Counted from the first letter of the stretch, positions 37,561-49,567 are shown. The stretch: 64,000 nt of DNA from Sipunculus nudus (GCA_026874595.1 CM049314.1:4053318-4117317); one strand, 5' to 3'. Numbers and translations: made by a program. The notes: generated by a model not told the origin, from the letters alone.

Positions 37561-38778
37561 TTACTCCTGGTCACAATCTTCCTTATCTCCTAACATGAAG
37601 GACACAGTGTGTACGGAGTCAGAGTTCGGTAACTGAGTGTGGTTACTGTCAGAGATGGGTACTTGAATCTGCTCGCCATCCGCGTTACATAGCTGGGCCT
37701 GACTGGACATAACCCGCAGGAGATACTGCCGTCTCTTTGCCAGTATTGTCTTCTTCCCTTTGTCATATATAACACACAGCAGGAACATTAACCCGACCGC
37801 AACCAAGGGAGCCGCCACATTCAGCCCAGTCTTATAGGTGAAGCTATAAACATATGGCTTTCGTGTTGGGAACCTCCAAGGTGGACATCTGAATACAGGC
37901 CTCCAGCATGTGAGATCGGAGTATGATACATTCGCCAGGCTCTGTCCCGCCATATGCCTTGGGGCGTGGCAGATGTACTGATCCATCTCTCCCGCGGTTT
38001 TATTACTTCGGAACCTCAACCAGGAAACTAATACTCGGATCCTGCAATCACAGGCCCATGTATTTCCATCAAGATAGACCCCTGATAAAGTGCTAAGCCC
38101 CTGAAGAACTGGGAAACTTATGAAAGTCAGGTTATTGTTTGACAGATCCAGAATTTGCAAATTGCTGCTTTTCTCGAGAAGTAACTCTGGTAATGATGTC
38201 ATTCCAATACCATTTAATGAAATTTCTGTCACGAAGGATGGTAGGGTCAAATTTTGAAGTGAGTCCATCTTTATAGGATTTTCTCCAAAATGGAGATACC
38301 GCAAATTATCCATTTCAGAAAGCTCTTTTTCTGGAATATCTGTGATAAAATTGTTGCTGAGATCAAGATATTGTAATGAACTTAGGTAGGACAAGCTGTT
38401 TTCTTCGATAGTTCGCAGCATATTGCGACTCAAATCCAGCACCTCTAATCCATATACAGCATCAAAGTAATAAGGCTTTATGATTTTCAATCTGTTGTTG
38501 CTCAAATTAAGGTGCTTAATAAAAAGGCTTCCCTTGAAAGCTTTTGTCGGAAAGTGTGCTACTCTGTTAAAGCTATGGTCAGTCGCATACATCCGAGTCA
38601 AGGCACTTATCTGTGGAATTAGGTCAAGGTCAAGGTTGCTGCAATCCAGGGTTTCATATGAACAAGCGCATGGTTTACAGTTGAGACATTCCACCTGCTG
38701 GACCAGTGAAAATATCATCGGGACAGACCATTTCAATATGGCGACAGCAAGCTGAAATCGAGGCCCATTATGCGCCAT
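37561..38778 (-). CDS. Leucine-rich-repeat single-pass membrane protein (paralogue 2)
   Basis: 405 residues in one coding exon. The order is an N-terminal hydrophobic segment (about 9-27), a full Cys-rich LRR N-cap (Cys31, 34, 37, 39, 46), about seven LRRs (64-236, with consensus LxxLDLSxNxL), an LRR C-cap (Cys243, 245, 270, 291), an extra Cys298, one transmembrane helix (about 318-338), a KGKK stop-transfer, and a tail of about 65 residues with HTVSFMLG at 390-397. It shares NxWxCDCxIR, GQSLxNVSY, PTxKPYxxxxxYxTGxNxAA and the tail motif with the gene at 27661-28830 and has the same strand, so it is a tandem paralogue. A likely acceptor (TTTGTTTAG) lies 3 nt before the ATG. Predicted cell-surface protein; ligand and pathway unknown. 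Confidence 0.94.
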   Translation of the reverse strand: MAHNGPRFQLAVAILKWSVPMIFSLVQQVECLNCKPCACSYETLDCSNLDLDLIPQISALTRMYATDHSFNRVAHFPTKAFKGSLFIKHLNLSNNRLKIIKPYYFDAVYGLEVLDLSRNMLRTIEENSLSYLSSLQYLDLSNNFITDIPEKELSEMDNLRYLHFGENPIKMDSLQNLTLPSFVTEISLNGIGMTSLPELLLEKSSNLQILDLSNNNLTFISFPVLQGLSTLSGVYLDGNTWACDCRIRVLVSWLRFRSNKTAGEMDQYICHAPRHMAGQSLANVSYSDLTCWRPVFRCPPWRFPTRKPYVYSFTYKTGLNVAAPLVAVGLMFLLCVIYDKGKKTILAKRRQYLLRVMSSQAQLCNADGEQIQVPISDSNHTQLPNSDSVHTVSFMLGDKEDCDQE

Positions 38779-39844
38779 TGTCTAAACAAAAGGACACAAA
38801 CATTACTTTTACCGAATCATGAACAATTTATTAAATTTACTGGTTAAATTTAGAATTGTTGGTACAAAATGACTAACTCAGATCTCAAAGCAGAGGGAAA
38901 AAAAAAATAAAAAGGGGTTGACGTTTAATTCTTACCAGTAAATATAAATCCAAGTGAATGTAAAGCAGGAGAAAAGCAAAAGCAGCTTTAAACGCAGACC
39001 ACAGCGATAAAAAAATAAACTCCATTCATGGAAAAGAAAATATATTCATGTATATTCGTGTAAATTCGTGTGCAGGTGTAGTAAAAGAACCAAGAAACAA
39101 TCGCAATGCCACTGACAGTCATAGAAAAAACATGGTGTCAAAAACAAGAGTGCAGAAAACATATGACAATAATGAGGTGAGCATATCTTATGCAAGTTAA
39201 AATCAATATCCCACATTCACGTTAAATGAATGAAAATGTCCTAGATTAATCTGTCTTCTTGAGCGTGGTACCACTCCATTTGGAGTGCCATATTTTTATT
39301 GAACTAGCGGGAACATTTGCAAAGGATAATTTCCTTTCCTATGACAGTACACGGAGTGAATTGTCTGTTACATATTCAGGAAATGTAACAAGGTTAGATA
39401 GAATTGATAAAATTGCATCCATGGGTCCTGATATGTCCCTTAATACAAATTGAAAAGTCATGGAGTATGATACTTAATGTAGTGTATCTTATTATCAACA
39501 GTTGAAGGGTGAAAAGTCTCATAGCGTGCGAAACATATGAAACGAAAATTATATTGTTACAAAACAAAACTTACACTCATCTCTTGTGAATGAAATTAAA
39601 CAAATGTAACCGAAAGTCATAACGATTAAGGTACTATAAACATTGAATTAGTTATATTGTTGTTAACCATACTCTGCAGTTGGTGAATGCATCCACATCA
39701 ACACATCAAAACCCAGGCATCTCCTGGTCAGTGTTACAGTATAACAGCACGTGACGTCAGTCAACTGTTCCACAAACACAGACATTTCCAATATGACCAC
39801 TAACACATATATTCGACCACTCAAAAAATAACTTTTGCTTGTAT
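38779..39844. other. 5' flank of the second LRR gene
   Basis: It should hold the intron and non-coding first exon of the LRR gene. Neither promoter nor first exon can be identified. Otherwise AT-rich with nothing recognised. Confidence 0.45.
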
Positions 39845-39847
39845 TCT

Positions 39848-39890
39848 TTTGTTCAAGGCTGGCAACCGCACTAGAAAGTATGACCATGGT
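39848..39890 (+). repeat. Left arm of an inverted repeat flanking a mollusc-type repeat
   Basis: It matches the reverse complement of about 41671-41712 (shared GGCTGGCAA and CACTAGAAAGTATGACCAT). Each arm lies in an open frame whose peptide contains L-A-x-x-L-E-S-M-T-x-V, on plus here and on minus at the right arm. Confidence 0.75.
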
Positions 39891-40017
39891 TTCAAAATCA
39901 TCCGCTCGAGGACCTTCAAGGTCACTCTTCAAGGTCAAAGGGTCAAATGTGGTCACATTGCATTTTCTTCTTTATTTAAAAAAAACCTGCTATTTTAATT
40001 TGGTTAAGGGTTTTTTT

Positions 40018-41562
40018 TAGCTCTGCTGACTGTAAGTCATCTGAGCTTTAGCGATCACCCTTTGTCCGTCGTCCGTCCGGCCATCCGGCCGTCTCTCCGT
40101 TAACAGGGCACACATCCTAACCGCTGAACCTGGAATCTTCTAACTTTACATCCAGGGAGGTCCATGGAAATTCTCCTTGAAAACCTGGAATTTGGTCTCT
40201 GTTACCCATATTCTTCGAGCTATGGGGCTCCAAAGTACCCCCCAGAACAATGGAAAATTTGATACAAAAGCTCGAGTATATGAACAACTAATGCATTGAT
40301 AACCATGATTCTTTGCATAGATATTGATCATGGAGTTTTTCATCAGTTTCTGCAGACTGGTAGCCCTTCCTTGTATTTTTTTTTTTTTTATTTTTTACGA
40401 TTTTTTTTTATTCTCTATTTTGAGACCTTAAAATATGGGGACATCTGTTAACGGGGCACAAATCATAACAACTGGACCTAGAATCTTCTCTCTTAATGTG
40501 CAGGGAGGTCCATGAAAAGTCTCCTTGGAAACCTAAAATTAGGTCTCTGTTACCCATATTCTTCGAGTTATGGGGCTCCGAAGTACCCCCCAGAATAATG
40601 GAAAATTTAATACAAAGCTCCAGTATCTGCAGTATAATGCATTAATAACCATGATTTTTGCATGGATATTGGTCATGAAGTGTTTCATCACTTTCTTTAG
40701 ACTGGTGGCGCCACCTGTATTTTATTCGATTTTGCTGATTTTTGTCTCTATTTTTGAGACCTTAAAAGATGCGGGCATTATGTTAACAGGGCACAATTCA
40801 TTACAACTATTGATACAAAAGCTCCAGTATCTGAACAACTAATGCATTGATAACCTTGATAACCATGTTAACCATGATAACCATGAAGCTCTAGTATCTG
40901 AACAAATAGTTCATTGATTGCCATGATTCTTTGCATGCAAATTCAACATGGAGTGTTTCATCAATTCCTGCTGACTGATGGCGCCACCTGTATTTTTTCA
41001 ATTTTTAAAAATGTTTTTCTCTATTTTTGAGACCTTCAAAGATGCAGCCGTCTGTTATCAGGGCAGGGAGGTCAATGAAAAATATCCTTAGAAAACCTGA
41101 AATTAGGTCTCTGTTACCCATATTTTCTGAGCTATGGGGCTTATAAGCACCCCTAGCGTAATTGAAAATTTGATACAAAAGCAGGGCACAAATTATAACC
41201 CTTCGACCTAAAATCTTCTAACTTAAAATCCAGGGAGGTCCATGAAAAGACTCCTTGGAAACATGAACTGAGGTCTCTGTTACCGCTAATCTTTGAGCAA
41301 TGGGGCTTATAAGCACACCCCAGAATATATGAAAATTTGATGCCAAAGTAGAGCACAAATGATAACCATTGGACCAAGAATCTTCTCACTTGGCAACCTG
41401 AGAATTCCTCAAAAGTTCTCCCCTCAAAACCTGAAATTGGGTCACTGTGACCTATAATCTCAGAGTTTTTGGGTATGTTTGAGCATCCCAGAAGTTATGA
41501 AAAATACACACACATTTTTTTCTCGGCTGAGCGTCATGACCCATGGGTCACTTGTTTTTAAA
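40018..41562. repeat. Interspersed repeat with internal diverged tandem units
   Basis: It begins TTAGCTCTGCTGAC and CCCTTTGTCCGTCGTCCGTC and ends ACCCATGGGTCACTTGTTT, edge sequences I associate with an abundant bivalve repeat. Inside, a block of variable length (roughly 150-370 bp) recurs about five or six times: CAGGGCACAAAT-ATAACC, GGACCTAGAATCTTCT, CAGGGAGGTCCATGAAAA, CCTGAAATTAGGTCTCTGTTACC, ATGGGGCT, and GAAAATTTGATACAAAAGC. Copies are diverged and no frame is conserved, so it is non-coding. Confidence 0.8.
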
Positions 41563-41670
41563 TAGAGGTATTTATTGGCATAAATAAGAGGGATATTTTA
41601 AAAATAAATGTAAATTGGCCCTTGAAGATAAAATGCCTCCATGGATAACGGATAATTCTGAATTCATGGA

Positions 41671-41712
41671 CAATGGTCATACTTTCTAGTGAATTTGCCA
41701 GCCATGAACAAA
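41671..41712 (-). repeat. Right arm of the inverted repeat
   Basis: Reverse complement of 39848-39890. It lies just outside the right edge of the mollusc-type repeat. Confidence 0.75.
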
Positions 41713-42439
41713 CTATACCATCTATGTCTTTATTTATTAAGCACGTTTCAGAGGTTTGGTCGTTCAACTAATTAATGGCTATAACTGACGATCAATGACA
41801 CATGTTCTTGAATGATTTGATAAGTGATTGCGAGTCTATTTTTTTTTCTTTGTTTTATTGTATATGATTCATCTAAAGATAATATTCCAAAATTAAAAAC
41901 ATCTCATTCTGATGCAAGAATAAATCCCCCTGGTTGAGAATTAAAAGATTTAATAACTGTTCCGAAGAGGAATTTACAGCGTTTCTCTTGTTTGTTTGAC
42001 TAAGAACGTTACCAACATGTCACTCGGAGTTGACGCACCCAAACCCCAGGTCAAGCCGCAAACTGGTACCTCCTATTACTATAAACACTACATGAAACAC
42101 ATCACATGGTCATTGTAAGACCTCCAACAGCTGGTGTTCACATTATGTATTGGGATATATCGGGCCTTGTGTTTATACGCCTTGGCCGTGCTATCCCTAG
42201 GCAATGCTTCTTAACGCTGACCAGGGATGGTTGAGACGTAAACATATGTATGTATGTAACCGACCACACTGCCAGAGGTCAGGCTTACACTTTTACCAAA
42301 CACTCGCGTAACCGGCGTTTGAGCTCTAGCTATAGAGAACCGCCGTTTTTGGCCCCCTGACATTAGAGTCTACGATCAGCGTAGTGACGTCAGGGTGCCT
42401 TTAAATTTTGCATCGAGAAGCGCACTGTAAGGCTCTAAT
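41713..42439. other. Intergenic DNA, nothing recognised
   Basis: No gene is supported. Confidence 0.5.
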
Positions 42440-42900
42440 GAGAATATAAATATTTCGTCATTTTGAACAACACCTCTTTGCCTACACATATGCTGTCTCT
42501 TCACATAAACAATCATTGTCTTTGTTAGTATACTTTCTACAACGCCTTCCATGTGCGAGAAAATTCACGTTTAACGAAGCATATCGGTAAAATCCCTGTG
42601 TATGTTTGTTGAATCCCGGCCGGATTCATAAATGCATGGCTTGCAGGGGTTACTGGACCGCAGCTAACTTGTACGCAATACAGGAAATGACTCTTTTCTA
42701 TAAATACAGATTTTCAGATTGGTTTGTGCGTTCACATACAATTTTTTTTATTAATTCATCATTTGTAGCCTCCTGTTAAGATTATCGGCTGTTCATCACC
42801 ATATCTAATGCAAACGGATGGATGATTGTTGTAGTACATTCCCCCATATGGCTTGTATCACCACTAAAGTTAGGCTTTCTCGCCCAATATAAATGCCTAC
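42440..42900 (+). repeat. Dispersed repeat family A, copy 3
   Basis: It aligns along its length with 26355-26815 in the same orientation, with many substitutions and small indels. See that copy for shared blocks. Confidence 0.8.
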
Positions 42901-42911
42901 TGAGTCCTGTG

Positions 42912-42990
42912 TTCAAAGCTAGCGTTAGGGCAAAAGACTCAAAGCTGGGGGATCGTGAGTTTTAATCTCAGTCGAGGAACGGTGATTTTA
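42912..42990 (+). repeat. Possible tRNA-derived SINE relic
   Basis: GATCGTGAGTTTTAATCTCAG looks like a decayed B box with a pairable stem, preceded by a loosely A-box-like GCTAGCGTTAGGGC. Too degraded to call a tRNA. Confidence 0.4.
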
Positions 42991-43554
42991 TTTACTGTCG
43001 TCCGACGACTAGGCTAGCACAAAACCTGTTTTGAATTTTTTTTTCTAATATGGTTTCAAAAACATTTTCAAAACATTAAGTGTATCGTTTCAACATGTTT
43101 TAATTTCTATTCTTAAGATGTTCTACAAAATGGTTGAAAAAAATAGCCTGTTATAATATATCAGAACATCTATTATGTTTTCAGTTTCATTTAATTGTTA
43201 CTTTTTAAAATGAAAATATTTCTCATTACATATAATGAATGTTATTTAAATATTTTCGTGCATAGGGAAATTGAATATTGAAAAGTTTCTGTAAATGTAT
43301 CTGTAAATGCTATATGTGGGAGATGAGAGATCTGCGTGTATAATGGGAAGACTATGCTTAACGACATGCATCACTCAAAACAAGTGCGACTTTGGGGGTT
43401 TCAATGGTGTAAAAACACACCATAAAAGTGCATCTTTTAGAGATACCGAGCATTCACTATGTTATATAACTCATCTTACTATGTCAGAAACAAGCCTTAA
43501 ACGCCATAAAAAATGTCGTTACGGTGTTGGGTTACCGAGCGGATGGTGTTGGGT
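42991..43554. other. AT-rich DNA, nothing recognised
   Basis: No supported feature. Confidence 0.5.
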
Positions 43555-43645
43555 GTATTATATAGTGGCTATCCTAGTGGTTAACGCGTTGGACTTCGGA
43601 GCGGAAGGTTCCCGGTTCGGATCCCGCCGGTTCCTCATTGGCGTA
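43555..43645 (+). mobile_element. tRNA-derived SINE head
   Basis: TATCCTAGTGGTTAACGCG resembles a tRNA A box with D loop, and GGTTCGGATCCC is a strong B box 40 bp later, the usual spacing. The T-stem has two mismatches and the acceptor stem does not pair, so a SINE head is more likely than a working tRNA gene. The element's 3' end is not defined. Confidence 0.65.
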
Positions 43646-44382
43646 ATGGTAACATCTCGTTATAGAATATCAGAGATTCTCTCTTTTTGTCTAAACGTCA
43701 GGTTATAACTTCTGGATGATTCCAAACTCCGTGTATATAAAGCCTGAAACCAAGAAGGCTTAGTAATAAACATAGCATTTTTATTATATGGATAGCTTCA
43801 TCCTCATTCGATTGACATGCCAACAACTTAGTATGGACCTATTCTTAAAAAAAAAACAGTGTAGTTCAGTTGAGTTTCCGCCAGAGATTCGGAGGTACAA
43901 TGATAGTATATCGATGGAACCTCAGAGATGTGCACTTATGTCGTTATAACACCTGGATTATTCCGGGCCCCGTGTTATAAAACATGAACCAAATTACGAG
44001 GCTTAATATGATTTTTTTTAATTGTATGATTTTTTCACCATTCAAGATACATGATACATCACAAATGATATATAAATATATAAGCACAGGTTATTTTCTT
44101 TCTGGAGTCACTAACACGTTCACCTAAATATTATTATATTATAACGTTTACACATATAGATATCTCTTTTCTAATTAACATGTAAGTCAACGTCAAATAA
44201 ACATCTGCCCATGCATGGTTCTCTAAATCGTAATTCGTAATCCCATAAGTGTTATAGACTAGATTATTCCCATATTCATGTTTACTGATGCACATTTTAC
44301 CTATTATTAAGTTTTTGTTAATAATCCTGAGGTCATGATCACTAAAGTTTTCATGACAACCTACATATTACATGTGCTTCTG
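43646..44382. other. AT-rich DNA, possibly LINE 3' sequence at the right end
   Basis: The minus-strand LINE fragment to the right would have its 3' UTR here, but no boundary is visible. Confidence 0.4.
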
Positions 44383-45860
44383 TTATTTTAAAGTATTTCC
44401 CAATTCTAAAATTAATTGCCCCTTCCACCTTTTCCAGAATTTGGAGAGTTTATGACATGTAAAAACGAAGTGCTCTATATAATCAGTCTCTTCACAATAT
44501 GGACATTTATTACTAATACCTTCATTTGTTACAAAAATATATGTGTTTGGTAAATGATATGTAGAATTTTCCAGTGAAGCGACTGTAATCTTACTTCTTT
44601 GGTGCATTGTCCTGCCAGCAGCCAGGTGTTTTGGTTTTTCAGTGTGTCTGGATATTTCCTTAACCAAAAATTCTCGATATGGGGTCTCTTGTTATTTTCT
44701 TCCTGTAAGGCTAATCGAATGGTTTTTGTTGTCCAGTAATCCAATGTTTTATTACGGAAATAAATGTTCCCAGGCTGTTTAACTGTTAAATCAGTTGATT
44801 GGATCAGTTTCTGTACAGCTTTTACTATAATTGTAGTATATATGCTGCTGGGTTATGCTTTCAAATTAAAGTGGTTAGATGGTTACATGTTATCAAGGTT
44901 CCAAAATCTTGTGTCATATCATGTAAATACATAATTCCTACATTTATCAAGCCTTTATGAAACAGAAAATTACCAATAAATGTGATGCGTTTATTATTCC
45001 ATAAAACTGACGAACAGTGATTTTCTGTTGCGGAATTGGAGTCAAGCCAGGTGTTTATAAAAAGGATGATTCAAGTGTTCTTATCCTTTACAATGTTGTG
45101 ATTTAACCTCACTTTCAAAGATGTTAACAGGTTTGCCTTATTTGTTATAATAATATAAAGGTATGTATTTCCAGTTTTCTTGAGTATTTTCAAGCAGTCG
45201 CATGGCTAACTTGATATGCAGAGCGGCTTGCATGATTTTAATATCTATTAAGTAAAGACCACCTGCTTCATAATCTGATGTTATTGTGTTTTTTTTTTCA
45301 CCTTTTCAAACCCTTTTCTATGATAATATTTTTTCCACCAAAGAAATATATATATATTATGTGACTAAGATTCGCGAAAAATGATTCCGGGGCCCGTAAC
45401 GCTTGTAACTGATATATAATTTGAGAAACAATAAAAGTATTAACAACAAGTACCTTTCCCATAATTAAGAAATTTATAAGGTCGATAATTTTGTCAAGTT
45501 TATTTTTCGATATATCTGATGCTAATCTTGTACTACTATATTTGATTCCGAGAATTTTTATTGTGTTTTCCGGGTAAAGATTCCATTGAACACTGTCTAT
45601 TTTATCCTGTTTATATATCCTGTTTTAATTATATGGTTAACTTCGTCGCTAAAAGAGCAGTAAAGCCACTGACACAAAACTGGCATTACCCTAATTTTTT
45701 CCTCTAAATCAAGTTCGATATTGTCTTATTTTTATTTGAATCTTATACAGTGTGAACATGTTGTTGGAATCATCAGGTAATGTGTTAGCAAGAAAAATAA
45801 GGGAACAACCTAGATTTGGGCAGGTCACCAGTACTGCACTTTTACCCCTTCATCATTTAT
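44383..45860 (-). pseudogene. LINE fragment: end of reverse transcriptase region and zinc-knuckle C-terminus
   Basis: Minus-strand translation in shifting frames gives recognisable non-LTR retrotransposon ORF2 pieces: IKILGI near 45550, LVVNTFIVSQIIYQLQAL near 45420, a DYEAGGLYLIDIK block near 45260, RLQSLHWKILHI near 44580, and a CPYCEETDYIEHFVFTC zinc-knuckle near 44500. Stops and frame shifts interrupt it throughout. The front of ORF2 is absent, so this is a 5'-truncated dead copy. The style resembles L1/Tx1-type LINEs, but the clade is uncertain. Confidence 0.85.
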
Positions 45861-47123
45861 TAAAGGTTCCTATTCAGGTATCTGACGTCTACAATCTGGA
45901 GATACTCGCTTTAAAACAATCCGGATAAACGAAAATCCAGTCACAAAACAGGCTGGTTTGTTTACACCCATGTGTTAATAACAACACATAAGAACAGAGC
46001 ATAATATATCCTTTTAACACCCACAAGCTTCCAGGTTAGCATGCTCATATTTTGTTATACAGGTGTTATTTTATGAAGTGGATTTACCTAGAGTTAATAA
46101 ATACGTACGCAGTGTAAGCCAGAAACCAACCACATTAATCGACAGACAAGTTATATGCATAGCAGGCTTCAATGAGAACAATAATCTTATGATATAAAAA
46201 AGGACGAAAATTAAACATATGTTTAAGTCGAGGTAAAGGTTTACATCGCTTTTCATAAATGTGTCCGATATCCTTTCTATTACGACAACTTACATTTAAA
46301 TTCCATATCGGACATATTTTAGGCCTCATGCCGTAGGAAAGGGAAGCTGATAGGGGTCGATGAGTTTATATCTATATACATATTTTGGTAAAACGTGTGT
46401 GGGTAGATCTACTTAGGTCCCTACGAGTGTGAAACAGTCGATTTCAAATTTTTCCCTTTTTTGTCATATAATTTTTGTTTACGCTAGATCTCCAATAACT
46501 CAGATTTTAAATACTAAAAATGGGGCACGATAGTCTTAGATCGCAAATCTGCATCTGTTGTTCATTTTATCATCTTTATCTTATTCCCAAGGTCGTACAC
46601 GGAGTAGACTATTCCCTATTATTGCTCAGTTGCGGGTCTCGGCGATAGGGAGGCTACCCCTGGTCACCTAGTGATTACATCCATCTCTTTACATTTGTTA
46701 TAACTTGGTCTGAAAAAAATGATAAATACATGTTTTTATTGTATGTTTTGTAACCATAGCACGAAAGCATTAATTATTTCTTTGTCGAGGACTGACTTTG
46801 CCAGAGCAACCCAATTATTTACACGGCCAGTTAAATGCTCCAGCGAGAGGGTGCCCCGTGCAAGGTCTCATTAAAGACCTAAAACAACGCTCGCGACGAA
46901 GAACGCTAAGGTATATGGCTGTAAGGTATATGTAAGAAGCTTTATGGTTCTCCCCCAAAAGAGAAAAACAGTCTTTTGAGTATGTGATGCAGGACTTCTT
47001 TTGATATTTGCATAAGAATTCTTAGTGCTCAGACCATTTAATGTATTATGTGATAAATTTATGGAGTTGCATCATTTAAAATGCATTCCAGGGGCCAAAA
47101 GTCCTAGTAATATCAAGTTGTAA

Positions 47124-47129
<6 letters not shown>
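45861..47129. other. Intergenic DNA, nothing recognised
   Basis: No gene or element ends supported. Confidence 0.5.

Positions 47130-47188
<59 letters not shown>
47130..47188. repeat. (TA)29 microsatellite
   Basis: Uninterrupted TA dinucleotides. Confidence 0.97.
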
Positions 47189-47190
<2 letters not shown>

Positions 47191-47329
47191 CATTGAAACG
47201 AATGCATAAATAATAAGGAATTGGATCGAGGAACCGTCAACAGCATGTTCTTTCTTATCCATTTATGACATAGCTTAACTTCAACTTCATTATTTTATTA
47301 TTGATTGATATGGTGGCTAATGCTATAAG

Positions 47330-47520
47330 CACTTTAGTGGCACATAAAATGACATTCGGTATAGTCTTTACAGTTGGAGAAAACCGGAGAACCCTGAGAA
47401 AACCCCGACATTGGACATGCTGCTATAAGCCACTCTAATCGGCACGCCGGGAATCGATCCCAGGTTGCCATAGGGATAAAGCCGTACTTTTCCCACTCCA
47501 CTGTCCAGAACCATCCGGGT
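47330..47520 (-). mobile_element. tRNA-derived SINE with GGTTTTCTC core
   Basis: On the minus strand a tRNA-like head with B box GGGATCGATTCCCGG (47443-47465 region) is followed by a body containing TCAGGGTTCTCCGGTTTTCT. Similar GGGTTCTCCGGTTTTCTCC stretches are a recurring feature of deeply conserved metazoan SINE cores. The anticodon arm is not tRNA-like. Ends are not defined exactly. Confidence 0.65.
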
Positions 47521-47721
47521 CTGATTTAACAAGTCATCTGCCGTTCTTCGAGAGATGTTACAAACCAACGGGTTAGCAGTCAAACGCTTGAAGTTGCGCT
47601 GAGCAATGTCAGCTGTTTCTTCTAATATCTTTATGTATAATTCAACAAAACCGATTTTATATAATTTGAATTCTATTTTTTTTTTCAAAAAACCTCTGAA
47701 TATGTCACCTATACAAGCCAT

Positions 47722-48626
47722 TTATACATGATCAAGATGCCGTGTTAGTTTGTTTGCCACTACATTTGGCTTTCGTTTCCTTCGTTTTAACCCGGGATTT
47801 GTGCTGGGAATCTATTATATCATGTGGAAATCATGATTGATAAATAAAATAGACCTTTGAAAATACGGAAACGCAAAAAAAATCAACTTCTACGCATGCC
47901 TGCAATTGGAGTATAATCAAAATAAGTTATATGAACCAATGTATGCGTAACTAAATATAATTGAATTTTAATGAATGTCATAGCTCTAGGGTTTTTTTTT
48001 TTCTAAACTCTCCATCTTATATCAGCTGATGGCAATAGGTGAAATTTAAATGAAACAAGACAGTACCAGATGGTTTTATCCATCATGCTTTATAGATGCT
48101 TAAATACAAAAAGATCTTTTATAGTTACCAGAGTACACCATGACATTTGTATTAAATTCACGGTTTCTTTGAAGGACTTTATCTAAGGAACCACAGAAAG
48201 GTCATAACGGAAGTTCTAGCAACAAAATGGAACCGATTAGCTGTTCCTGTTCATCGACAAAGGTACCGTCGCCACTTAACTGCCAGGAAGATTAACTACA
48301 GGAAAATTTGTTTTTATTCCTTCGGCAGGTAAAAATAAGGCAGACCTGAGCGCTGGGAATCGGTGTGTCGTGACTGGAGTATTTCCGCATTCAATAAACC
48401 CCGTTCGACCGACTTAGATGAATAAAACAAGGTTTCAAATAGAAGAAGGGGGTAAAAAAACATCTGGCATAACGGATCTCTTGAATAAGATAACTGTGCT
48501 TATGGCAACAGATACGGTGAAAGAGTTCTTACCGTTAAGCTAGTCCTTGAAGGTTAGTTACAAAAAGAAAGAACATTGAGTAAGTAAAAAAAAATTAACA
48601 ATTTAAAAAAATTTTATTGTACACTA
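47722..48626. other. Intergenic DNA, nothing recognised
   Basis: No supported feature. Confidence 0.5.
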
Positions 48627-48718
48627 TTTATGCATGAGTATGTCTAGTTTGTAAGAAGTGGATCAAATAATCAATATTTTAGGACTCCAGGCAAGCTCAC
48701 TAAATAATGAAGGAACGA
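48627..48718 (+). repeat. Direct repeat, copy 1 (pairs with 51398-51490)
   Basis: Shares CTATTTATG, GTCTAGTTT, TAAGAA, GGACTYCAG and AAATAA-GAA in order with 51398-51490. The pair flanks the TIR element at 49226-50996. Confidence 0.6.
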
Positions 48719-48818
48719 ATGATCTAAGTCTTTTAATCTTTAACAATAGATAAATGTAAAACATTAAGTTTATGCTATTGTAAAACTCCAATTTGTTACC
48801 AAATGCAGTGGTCTTTAT

Positions 48819-48821
<3 letters not shown>

Positions 48822-48865
<44 letters not shown>
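48822..48865. repeat. (AT)22 microsatellite
   Basis: Uninterrupted AT dinucleotides. Confidence 0.97.
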
Positions 48866-48869
<4 letters not shown>

Positions 48870-49225
48870 TTAAATTAAATTATTTTTCTTAAAAAGTAAC
48901 ATGGCTCTTGTGAATTGATGGTAGCAATGATTCACACACCCTGCGGGCAAATGTTTTACTTTATTGATGTAAATATCCTATATATTAAAATTAAAAAAGG
49001 AATGATCTGGAGAAAACGGTGCCCTGCACGGTTCAAACATCTGGCATACAGCCCCATGCACGTGGCCGCAGGCTGCTGAGGTTGGCCATCTGGTTTCCAG
49101 TGTGTACGGTTACATGTCTCATGTTTCCCTGTCCTCAGCAAATATAAATATAACCGTGCTGCCGATTAGTGTCCCGGCTTTTAGAGTAGGACTGAGAGTA
49201 AGACTGAATATGAGTAGTCAAAGTT
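48866..49225. other. Unassigned flank of the TIR element
   Basis: Nothing recognised. Confidence 0.5.
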
Positions 49226-49515
49226 GAGACGGGAGACGACATAGTGAAATATATATTTTTTTTTTATTCGTGCGCATGAATTACTAATCCGTGCGCAAGC
49301 ATTACTAATCCGTGCGCACGTATTAACATTTTGTGCGCACGGATTACTTTGTGTGAAAAATATATTTCCAAGGTGGGAAAATATTTATAAAATTCGTCCG
49401 CACGATTTACTAATCCGTGCGCACTTATTACTAGGTGTGAAAAAAAAATTAATTTTAACACATTTATGTATTTACAAATGACCAGACTGGAAAATTGCAC
49501 ACATATTCACACACG

Positions 49516-49567
<52 letters not shown>

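Noticed and set aside
43555..43645. Functional tRNA gene
   Set aside because: The A and B boxes are present, but the acceptor stem and two T-stem pairs fail and no clean anticodon arm forms.
43307..43708. 133-codon plus-strand open frame
   Set aside because: It reads across a tRNA-derived SINE head. No protein family is recognisable.
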